A DNA stretch of 12,273 bases from positions 1 through 12,273 of the forward strand of contig RFIV01000136.1 of NCBI GenBank assembly GCA_003695085.1, in the 5' to 3' direction. The position numbers were made by a program, and so were the translations under genes. How positions within the stretch are numbered: the stretch's first letter is position 1; each line of letters begins with the position of its first letter. This DNA comes from Gammaproteobacteria bacterium. GTDB lineage: Bacteria > Pseudomonadota > Gammaproteobacteria > Pseudomonadales > Oleiphilaceae. This document shows positions 1 through 5,491 of this stretch, in pieces. The notes under the pieces are model-generated. The model saw only the letters and a program-made list of their open reading frames with translations. It was not told the origin of the DNA and did not search any database.

Positions 1-323
1 CCGACCACGATCAGGCCGACTTCGCGCTCTTCCGCCAACCGGTGAATTTCCGCCTCCGGGCGACCCACCGTTACCTCGATGTCCGCATCCAGCTCAAACC
101 GGTTGTTCAGTTCAGCGAGCTGCTGGCGGGCGTTGTCTTCGATTTGCTTCTGGATATCGCCGATATCCAGGGGAATGTCCCCCCCGTAAGCGTAGGCAAT
201 GGGCTCTACCACGTGCAGCAGCGTGATGGCCGCGCCAGTCTGGCGTTTTATGTATGCCGCCTTTTCAACGACCTGGCGACTTTCGTCCGTGGCATCAACC
301 GCGACCAATATTTTTGAGTACAT
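1..323 (-). CDS. Universal stress protein (UspA family), 3' end off the window
   Basis: The minus strand encodes 107 complete residues starting MYSKILVAVDATDES, the classic UspA opening (beta strand ILVAVD followed by D/S residues that contact nucleotide). Further on come a second strand (ITLLHVVEP, about residues 33-41) and a third before the edge (GLIVV, 103-107). The family's usual length is about 140-150 residues, so roughly 40 are missing, including the Gly-rich G-2X-G-9X-G(S/T) loop that shows ATP binding. Whether this member binds ATP therefore cannot be judged. The ATG at 321-323 is preceded by an AGGGAG-like ribosome binding site about 7 nt upstream. Usp proteins are cytoplasmic and linked to starvation, oxygen limitation and stress survival. 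The gene diverges from the small plus-strand gene at 406. A usp near fadBA also fits, from memory, the P. aeruginosa PA3013-PA3017 order. Confidence 0.93.
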   Translation of the reverse strand, partial: MYSKILVAVDATDESRQVVEKAAYIKRQTGAAITLLHVVEPIAYAYGGDIPLDIGDIQKQIEDNARQQLAELNNRFELDADIEVTVGRPEAEIHRLAEEREVGLIVV

Positions 324-360
324 GCTCAGGCTCCCTTTGTTTTCGAATGCTCATGGTTAC

Positions 361-388
361 ACAATAGGGCTTTGTCGGGCAGGATCAA
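361..388 (-). promoter_or_regulatory. Candidate sigma70-type promoter for the universal stress protein gene
   Basis: Read on the minus strand, TTGATC (383-388) and TATTGT (361-366) are separated by 16 nt. Each matches its consensus hexamer at 4 of 6 positions. It lies 38 nt upstream of the usp start codon, inside the 82-bp divergent gap. The assignment rests on position and hexamer similarity only, and short AT-rich matches occur by chance. Confidence 0.25.
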
Positions 389-405
389 GTGAGGCAGGTC
401 AAAGA

Positions 406-834
406 ATGGTCGGTTTATGGGTGGCGCTGGCGCTTCTGGCGATTGTGGGGAGTCTGATGTGGCTGGTGCCGGGGCCGGCTGAGCGGCGCCGAATGGCTGT
501 GCGGCAGGCCGCCATTGCTCGGGGCGTCAGGGTGAGGCGGCTTTTTGCTCAGGATTTGCCTGAGGGCGAGGGAGCGGACGGCGAAGTGTACTATCTCTAT
601 TACCGGCCGGTAGCCAATGAGCTGGCGTCTCGACAGCGGCAGGCCTGGCCGCCCGTCCTGGAGGAGAAACTGCAGGGGCAGGGGCGAGGCTGGCTGGAGT
701 GGGGAGACGGTTACGCGGGTGTCGTCTGGAACGAGCAGCCGCCCGTTGAGGCGGCTGTCGAGGCTGTATGCCAGCAGGTGCTGAGTCTTACGCCTCGGCC
801 TCCAGCGCCTCCAGCATCGCATTCATGTGCTTGA
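406..834 (+). CDS. Small membrane-anchored protein of unknown function
   Basis: The predicted protein has 142 residues. Residues 2-22 (VGLWVALALLAIVGSLMWLVP) form one hydrophobic segment followed by an Arg-rich stretch (ERRRMAVRQAA), so an inner-membrane anchor with the rest in the cytoplasm is the likeliest topology. The soluble part has a Tyr-rich strand (GEVYYLYYRPV), a Trp-rich segment and a Pro-rich tail. I recognise no catalytic motif and assign no function. I chose the ATG at 406 because the open frame upstream overlaps the usp promoter region and adds an implausible N-terminus; a GAGG at 391-394 is a modest ribosome binding site. The 3' end overlaps the convergent gene at 788-1633 by 47 bp. 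From memory, P. aeruginosa has two hypothetical genes (PA3015, PA3016) between its usp and faoA, and this could be the PA3016 counterpart. Confidence 0.72.
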   Translation: MVGLWVALALLAIVGSLMWLVPGPAERRRMAVRQAAIARGVRVRRLFAQDLPEGEGADGEVYYLYYRPVANELASRQRQAWPPVLEEKLQGQGRGWLEWGDGYAGVVWNEQPPVEAAVEAVCQQVLSLTPRPPAPPASHSCA

Positions 835-1633
835 CGATACGTTTGGAATATCGGTTGACCACATAGAACACGTTGTTCTCGTTGTAATTGATGTACGAGT
901 TGCGGATGAAGGCCCATTGTGCCTGCACCTTGTCCCGGCGTTTTACCAGCTCGGGTGGCAGATCCAGCCTGGCCAGTTTTTCCAGATTCTTGTCCAGCAG
1001 TCGGGCCTGTTCGTCGATGGGCTTTTCTGTATCCGCGCCCTGGAAGACCTGCGCAACATTTGAGGCACTGCGGGCGGAATACTTGGTCATCATCGACTCG
1101 AGCAGATAAATGGACTGGCGAATCAGTTCCACCTCATCACGCGGATTGTAGCCGGATTTTTCCCGTGCTTCCCGGTAGGCCCGTGCGGCTATTTCGTTCA
1201 TGTCCACATTCAGCTGAGCCATGTCGCTGACCAGGCGCAGGTCAGGGTAGCCCTGCTCCACCACATCATTGACGTTGGTGTTGAGCAGTTCCTTGTAGGC
1301 CTGCCACTTGGCGCTGAGCTCCGACAGGGTGCCCTGAATGTCCACCACACCTTCCAGGGACTCCAGCCTGTTCATCTGGCCGTTGACCTGATTGATTTCG
1401 TCACGGACATCCGCGAGGGCAGACTTGTCACCGGGTGACAGACTGAAACTGTAGAAGGCGTTGATGGCCTGATAACTGTGAACCCGAACCAGATGCAGGC
1501 CGTCCATGATGGGTTTGGCTTGCTCTGGTGTCAGAGCCAGGGCAGAGGGCAGAGCGAGCAGACAGGTGACGAATAGCGCTACACTGCCTTGGAGCAGGCG
1601 ATGCAGGGCATTGCGTTTTCTCATTGTGTTCAT
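788..1633 (-). CDS. Exported helix-rich protein of unknown function
   Basis: The protein has 281 residues. It opens with a Sec-type signal peptide: basic MRKR, a hydrophobic core (SVALFVTCLLALP), then a probable signal peptidase I site at SALA/LTPEQ, about residue 33. There is no lipobox at the cleavage site, so it should be periplasmic or secreted. The mature part is almost entirely charged, heptad-like helix, with segments such as VRDEINQVNGQMNRLESLE, and few prolines, suggesting a helical bundle. A four-helix sensor-like fold is possible, but I see no HAMP, signalling or enzyme motif. The start is ambiguous. ATG 1633 sits right against an AAGAGAG sequence, while the in-frame ATG at 1624 has that same sequence about 10 nt upstream and may be the real start. 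The gene is divergent from fadB, and the pair may share regulation. From position it could correspond to P. aeruginosa PA3015. Confidence 0.8.
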   Translation of the reverse strand: MNTMRKRNALHRLLQGSVALFVTCLLALPSALALTPEQAKPIMDGLHLVRVHSYQAINAFYSFSLSPGDKSALADVRDEINQVNGQMNRLESLEGVVDIQGTLSELSAKWQAYKELLNTNVNDVVEQGYPDLRLVSDMAQLNVDMNEIAARAYREAREKSGYNPRDEVELIRQSIYLLESMMTKYSARSASNVAQVFQGADTEKPIDEQARLLDKNLEKLARLDLPPELVKRRDKVQAQWAFIRNSYINYNENNVFYVVNRYSKRIVKHMNAMLEALEAEA

Positions 1634-1760
1634 ACTCTCTTGGCGTTGTTTTTGTTGGAAAGAACCTCTGGCAGGCGGGTCTGACCCCGATGAGCGTAAG
1701 GGGGTTGTCAAGGAACCGTCATTGAAAGAGGGCTCTGCCTGCCAAAAATCCTCAGCCGTC

Positions 1761-1789
1761 ATCCTAGCAGTTTTTCGGCCTGATTCTAA
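1761..1789 (-). promoter_or_regulatory. Candidate promoter for the exported helical protein
   Basis: On the minus strand, TTAGAA (1784-1789) and TAGGAT (1761-1766) are 17 nt apart, each matching consensus at 4 of 6 positions. The -10 box is preceded by TGC, giving an extended -10 (TGnTAGGAT). The predicted leader is about 120 nt. A second -10-like word, TAGAAT (1783-1788), overlaps the -35 and has no good partner upstream. Confidence 0.35.
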
Positions 1790-1869
1790 GTGAAAAATGT
1801 AAGTGCTTGTAATGCGGTTGTTTGCAGGTGAGGTATCCGTGGGAATACTTAAAAAGTGAAGGGTTTTGA

Positions 1870-1898
1870 TTGACAAATTGCGCGTTTTTTTTCATGGT
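1870..1898 (+). promoter_or_regulatory. Candidate fadBA promoter
   Basis: A perfect TTGACA -35 box lies at 1870-1875. At 17 nt spacing comes CATGGT (1893-1898), which matches the -10 consensus at only 3 of 6 positions. The strong -35 with a weak -10 suits a regulated promoter. The predicted start near 1905 falls immediately before the palindrome at 1909-1930, so a protein bound there would block promoter clearance. Confidence 0.45.
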
Positions 1899-1908
1899 GT
1901 GCAGACCT

Positions 1909-1930
1909 AATTCAAACGAGCGTATGAATT
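1909..1930. promoter_or_regulatory. PsrA-like palindromic operator upstream of fadBA
   Basis: Two 10-nt arms, AATTCAAACG (1909-1918) and CGTATGAATT (1921-1930), surround a central AG. Nine of ten positions are self-complementary. The core CAAAC-N4-GTATG fits the reported PsrA motif (G/C)AAAC-N2-4-GTTT(G/C) with one mismatch. PsrA is a TetR-family repressor released by long-chain acyl ligands, and it controls fadBA-type operons in Pseudomonas. The motif does not resemble the E. coli FadR site. The regulator gene is not in this window, so which protein binds here is inferred. Confidence 0.6.
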
Positions 1931-2036
1931 CTGGTTCAATCATCACTCGGGTTAGACCATGCTCAGGAGAAGGGTCGCACCACATTCGACGGTCGTTGCT
2001 AGCCGCCTCCGGTGCGTCAATCAGTAAAACATGCTT

Positions 2037-2040
2037 GGAG
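2037..2040 (+). promoter_or_regulatory. Ribosome binding site that fixes the fadB start
   Basis: GGAG lies 8 nt before the ATG at 2049. An in-frame ATG at 2031 would place this site inside the coding region and lacks a site of its own. The protein from 2049 begins MIYEGKAITV, as in Pseudomonas FadB proteins, so 2049 is preferred. Confidence 0.75.
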
Positions 2041-2048
2041 AACAGTTG

Positions 2049-4196
2049 ATGATTTACGAAGGTAAAGCCATCACGGTCAAAATGCACGAAGACGGCATTG
2101 CAGTGCTGAACTTCGATCTGCAGGGCGAGTCTGTCAACAAATTCAATCGCCTGACGCTTTCGGAACTGCGTGAAGCCACTGACGCACTCAAGTCCGCGAA
2201 GGACGTCAAGGGCCTGGTAGTCACCAGCTCCAAGGACGCCTTTATCGTAGGCGCCGATATTACCGAATTCCAGGAACTCTTTGCCGGTCCGGAAGAGGAG
2301 CTGGTTGCAAACAACCTTCAGGCCAATGCCATCTTCAACGACATTGAAGACCTGCCGTTCCCGACAGTCACAGCCATCAATGGCCTGGCACTGGGCGGCG
2401 GTTTCGAGATGTGTCTGGCGACTGACTATCGTGTCATGTCCACCAAGGCCAAGGTGGGGTTGCCGGAAGTCAAGCTGGGCATCTTCCCGGGCTTCGGCGG
2501 CACCGTGCGTCTGTCTCGCCTGATCGGTGCGGACTACGCGATCGAATGGATCTGCATGGGCAGTGAGAACAGGCCTGAGAAGGCTCTGAAGGAACACGCT
2601 GTCGATGCGGTGGTAGAGCCTGATCAGCTGTTCGACGCAGCGGTTCAGCTGTGCAAGAACGCTATCGAAGGCAAGGTCGACTACAAGGCCCGCCGCGCCG
2701 AGAAGACCGGCAAGCTGAAGCTGAACGCGATGGAAAGCATGATGTGCTTCGAAACCGCCAAGGGCTTTGTGGCCGGTCAGGCAGGGCGTCATTACCCGGC
2801 TCCGGTCGAAGCCATCAAGACCATGCAGAAGCATGCGGCGCTGGCACGTGACAAGGCGATTGAAGTGGAAGCCAAGGGCTTTGCCAAGATGGCCAAGACG
2901 CCGGTTGCCGGTAACCTGGTGCGCCTGTTCCTGAACGACCAGATCGTCAAGAAGAAGGCCAAGGGTTATGACGAGCAGGCCGGTGACGTGAAGCAGGCGG
3001 CCGTACTGGGTGCCGGCATCATGGGTGGCGGTATTGCTTACCAGTCTGCCTACAAGGGCACGCCGATCCTCATGAAGGACATCAATCAGGCGGGCCTCAA
3101 GGCCGGACTGGACGAAGCCAAGACACTGCTGGCCAAGCGCGTTGCCAAGAAGCGCATGACACCGGAGCAGATGGCTGACACGCTGAACAACATCGTGCCG
3201 ACCCTGAACTACGGTGACTTTGGTAACGTGGATCTCGTGGTCGAGGCGGTTGTCGAAAACCCGAAGGTGAAGGACATCGTCCTGCGCGAAGTGGAAGATG
3301 CGGTACGCGAGGACACCATCCTGACCTCCAATACCTCCACCATTTCCATCAGCCTGCTGGCCAAGAACCTCAAGCGTCCGGAAAACTTCTGCGGCATGCA
3401 CTTCTTCAACCCGGTGCCGCTGATGCCGCTGGTTGAGGTCATTCGCGGCGAGAAGACCAGCGAGCGTGCGATTGCCACAACTGTGGCGTACGCCAAGAAG
3501 ATGGGCAAGACGCCGATCGTCGTCAATGACTGCCCGGGATTCCTGGTCAACCGTATCCTCTTCCCGTACTTCGGTGGCTTCATTGGCCTGATCCGCGACG
3601 GTGCCGACTTCCAGAAAGTTGACAAGGTCATGGAAAAGTTCGGCTGGCCCATGGGCCCGGCCTACCTGCTCGACGTTGTGGGTATGGACACTGCGCATCA
3701 CGCGGGTGGCGTCATGGCCGAAGGCTTCCCGGATCGCATGAAGCACGAAGGCACGACCATCATTGACGTGATGTTTGAAGAGAAGCGTTTTGGTCAGAAA
3801 ACCGACAAGGGCTTCTACAAGTACGAGCTCGACAAGAAGGGCAAGAAGAAGAAAGTCTCCGACGAGACGGCCTACGAGCTGGTCAAGCGTGTCCAGGGCG
3901 AGCAGCGTGACTTCTCCGATGAGGAAATCATCGAGCGCATGATGGTGCCGCTGTGCATCGAGACCGTTCGCTGCCTGGAAGACGGCATCGTTGAAACCGC
4001 TGCTGAAGCAGACATGGGCCTGATCTACGGCATCGGCTTCCCTCCGTTCCGTGGCGGTGCACTGCGTTACATCGACGAAATCGGTGTGGCGAAGTTCTGC
4101 GAGATCGCAGACAAGTACGCTGACCTGGGGCCGCTGTATCAGCCGACCGAGCGTCTGCGTGAAATGGCGAAGAAGGGCGAGACCTTCCACGGTTAA
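2049..4196 (+). CDS. fadB: Fatty-acid oxidation complex alpha subunit FadB
   Basis: This multifunctional subunit carries enoyl-CoA hydratase and 3-hydroxyacyl-CoA dehydrogenase activities of aerobic beta-oxidation, with the isomerase/epimerase activities usual for the family. It is 715 residues long, the normal length. The N-terminal crotonase domain (about 1-190) has the oxyanion-hole segment IVGADITEF (67-75), the ALGGGFEM segment (114-121) and the two catalytic glutamates E120 and E140. A linker leads to the NAD-binding Rossmann fold with GAGIMGGG (320-327), SNTS (426-429) and the catalytic histidine H450 in GMHFFNPV. These positions match E. coli FadB (E119, E139, H450) almost exactly. 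The C-terminal dehydrogenase domains end in the conserved EMAKKGETFHG-type tail. It acts in the cytoplasm as an alpha2beta2 complex with FadA, encoded 34 nt downstream. A PsrA-like operator lies just upstream of the leader. Confidence 0.98.
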   Translation: MIYEGKAITVKMHEDGIAVLNFDLQGESVNKFNRLTLSELREATDALKSAKDVKGLVVTSSKDAFIVGADITEFQELFAGPEEELVANNLQANAIFNDIEDLPFPTVTAINGLALGGGFEMCLATDYRVMSTKAKVGLPEVKLGIFPGFGGTVRLSRLIGADYAIEWICMGSENRPEKALKEHAVDAVVEPDQLFDAAVQLCKNAIEGKVDYKARRAEKTGKLKLNAMESMMCFETAKGFVAGQAGRHYPAPVEAIKTMQKHAALARDKAIEVEAKGFAKMAKTPVAGNLVRLFLNDQIVKKKAKGYDEQAGDVKQAAVLGAGIMGGGIAYQSAYKGTPILMKDINQAGLKAGLDEAKTLLAKRVAKKRMTPEQMADTLNNIVPTLNYGDFGNVDLVVEAVVENPKVKDIVLREVEDAVREDTILTSNTSTISISLLAKNLKRPENFCGMHFFNPVPLMPLVEVIRGEKTSERAIATTVAYAKKMGKTPIVVNDCPGFLVNRILFPYFGGFIGLIRDGADFQKVDKVMEKFGWPMGPAYLLDVVGMDTAHHAGGVMAEGFPDRMKHEGTTIIDVMFEEKRFGQKTDKGFYKYELDKKGKKKKVSDETAYELVKRVQGEQRDFSDEEIIERMMVPLCIETVRCLEDGIVETAAEADMGLIYGIGFPPFRGGALRYIDEIGVAKFCEIADKYADLGPLYQPTERLREMAKKGETFHG

Positions 4197-4230
4197 CCGC
4201 TAACAGAGAATTCCGAACGGAGAGTAAAGT

Positions 4231-5406
4231 ATGAGCCTTAATCCTAGAGACGTTGTCGTTGTCGATTGCGTACGTACCCCGATGGGGCGGGCCAAGAATG
4301 GCTGTTTCCGGAATGTTCGCGCGGAAGACCTGTCTGCGGCACTGATCGAAGCCCTGTTCGAGCGCAACGAAGCAGCTGATCCGAAAGAAGTGGAAGATGT
4401 GATCTGGGGCTGTGTGAACCAGACCCTGGAGCAGGGCTTCAACGTTGCCCGTCAGATCTCCCTGATGACACGCGTGCCCATTACTGCAGGTGCCCAGACG
4501 GTCAACCGCCTGTGTGGCTCGGCCATGACGGCCATCCATACCGCAACACAGGCCATCATGACCAACCAGGGTGATGTGTTTGTGGTGGGCGGTGTCGAGC
4601 ACATGCAACACGTGCCCATGACCAAGGGTTTTGACCACAACCCGGCGGCGTCCAAGTACTCTGCCAAGGCGTCCAACATGATGGGCCTGACCGCAGAAAT
4701 GCTGGCGAAGATGCACGGGATTTCGCGTCAGATGCAGGATGAGTTTGGTGCACGGTCTCACCGCTTGGCGCACGAGGCCACTCTGGAAGGTCGCTTCCAG
4801 AACGAGATCGTGCCGATCGAAGGTCTGGATGAGAACGGTGTGCTGACCCTGATCGACAAGGACGAAACCATTCGTCCGGAAACGACCGTGGAAAGCCTGG
4901 GCCAGCTGCGTCCGGCATTCGATCCGAAGAACGGTACCGTCACCGCGGGTACCTCTTCTCAGCTGACGGACGGTGCTTCGGCCATGCTGCTGATGTCCTA
5001 CGAGCGGGCCAAGGCGCTGGGGCTGACCCCGATTGCGAAAATCCGTGCCATGGCAGTTGCCGGTGTGGATGCCGCCATCATGGGCTACGGTCCGGTCCCG
5101 GCAACCCGCAAGGCGCTCAAGCGTGCAGGGCTGTCTGTTGAGGACATCGACTTCTGGGAGCTGAATGAAGCCTTTGCCGCGCAGTCCCTGCCGGTACTGA
5201 AGGATCTCAAGCTGCTGGACGTGATGGACGAGAAGGTAAACCTGAACGGGGGCGCCATTGCACTGGGTCACCCGCTGGGCTGCTCCGGCGCACGTATCTC
5301 CACCACGCTGCTGAACGTCATGCAGCAGAAGGGGGGTACGCTGGGTGTTTCCACCATGTGTATCGGCCTGGGCCAGGGTATCGCAACCGTTTGGGAGCGT
5401 GTCTGA
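4231..5406 (+). CDS. fadA: 3-ketoacyl-CoA thiolase FadA (fatty-acid oxidation complex beta subunit)
   Basis: The thiolase cleaves 3-ketoacyl-CoA with CoA to acetyl-CoA and a shortened acyl-CoA, the last step of each beta-oxidation turn. It has 391 residues, typical for FadA. The nucleophilic cysteine is C95 in NRLCGSAMT. The other two catalytic residues are H347 in NGGAIALGHPLGCSGAR and C377 in TMCIGLGQG, so the triad is complete. The start ATG follows a GGAGAG ribosome binding site (4219-4224) at about 6 nt. The gap to fadB is 34 bp with no terminator, so the two are co-transcribed and their products form the membrane-associated or cytoplasmic FadBA complex. Two hairpins, one with a T-run, follow within about 70 bp of the stop codon and end the operon. 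Confidence 0.98.
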   Translation: MSLNPRDVVVVDCVRTPMGRAKNGCFRNVRAEDLSAALIEALFERNEAADPKEVEDVIWGCVNQTLEQGFNVARQISLMTRVPITAGAQTVNRLCGSAMTAIHTATQAIMTNQGDVFVVGGVEHMQHVPMTKGFDHNPAASKYSAKASNMMGLTAEMLAKMHGISRQMQDEFGARSHRLAHEATLEGRFQNEIVPIEGLDENGVLTLIDKDETIRPETTVESLGQLRPAFDPKNGTVTAGTSSQLTDGASAMLLMSYERAKALGLTPIAKIRAMAVAGVDAAIMGYGPVPATRKALKRAGLSVEDIDFWELNEAFAAQSLPVLKDLKLLDVMDEKVNLNGGAIALGHPLGCSGARISTTLLNVMQQKGGTLGVSTMCIGLGQGIATVWERV

Positions 5407-5419
5407 GTCTCGGCCGGGT

Positions 5420-5442
5420 AACGGGCTCCAGTGGTGCCCGTT
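5420..5442. repeat. Small inverted repeat after fadA
   Basis: A perfect 7-bp stem, AACGGGC (5420-5426) paired with GCCCGTT (5436-5442), has a 9-nt loop and no T-run. It sits 3 nt before the main terminator stem. It may protect the fadBA mRNA 3' end or assist termination, but it could also be incidental. Confidence 0.45.
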
Positions 5443-5445
5443 CCG

Positions 5446-5478
5446 CAAAAACCCCCCTCCTTTTGAGGGGGGTTTTTG
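5446..5478. terminator. Bidirectional rho-independent terminator between fadA and hypX
   Basis: CAAAAACCCCCCTC (5446-5459) and GAGGGGGGTTTTTG (5465-5478) are perfectly complementary over 14 bp with a 5-nt loop (CTTTT). The stem has a C6/G6 core flanked by A5/T5, so transcription from either side yields a GC-rich hairpin followed by a U-run. It lies 39 nt after the fadA stop and 13 nt after the hypX stop, serving both convergent operons. Confidence 0.93.
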
Positions 5479-5491
5479 TATGCGAGGAACG

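Larger units (their letters stand above)
1634..2048. other. Divergent regulatory intergenic region between the exported-protein gene and fadB
   Basis: About 415 bp hold no convincing gene. Toward the left gene there is one candidate promoter (1761-1789). Toward fadB there is a TTGACA-bearing promoter (1870-1898) and a near-perfect 22-bp palindrome (1909-1930). From the predicted start site near 1905 to the fadB ATG the leader is roughly 145 nt, long enough for post-transcriptional control, but I find no recognisable riboswitch. A 22-codon ATG frame at 1959-2027 lacks a ribosome binding site. The 1800-1910 part is clearly more AT-rich than the flanking genes, as expected for promoter DNA. Confidence 0.75.

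Noticed and set aside
199..405. Upstream extension of the small membrane protein to position 199
   Set aside because: It would run antisense through the usp coding region. The hydrophobic N-terminus from 406 is a natural protein start.
1664..1705. CCCC/GGGG and GGGTC/GACCC inverted words upstream of the exported-protein gene as a terminator or riboswitch
   Set aside because: The stems are only 4-5 bp with either very short or long loops, and there is no T-run.
1634..1876. N-terminal extension of the exported protein up to position 1876
   Set aside because: The extension has no ribosome binding site and covers the promoter-like DNA. A clear signal peptide starts at 1633 or 1624.
1959..2027. 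A 22-codon frame in the fadBA leader as a separate small gene
   Set aside because: There is no ribosome binding site before its ATG and no recognisable composition. Kept only as a weak observation.
1764..4190. An 808-codon open frame on the minus strand opposite fadB
   Set aside because: It mirrors the fadB coding region. The long antisense frame comes from codon bias in a strongly expressed GC-rich gene. Its protein is rich in His, Leu, Val and Gln with no recognisable domain, whereas fadB is unmistakable.
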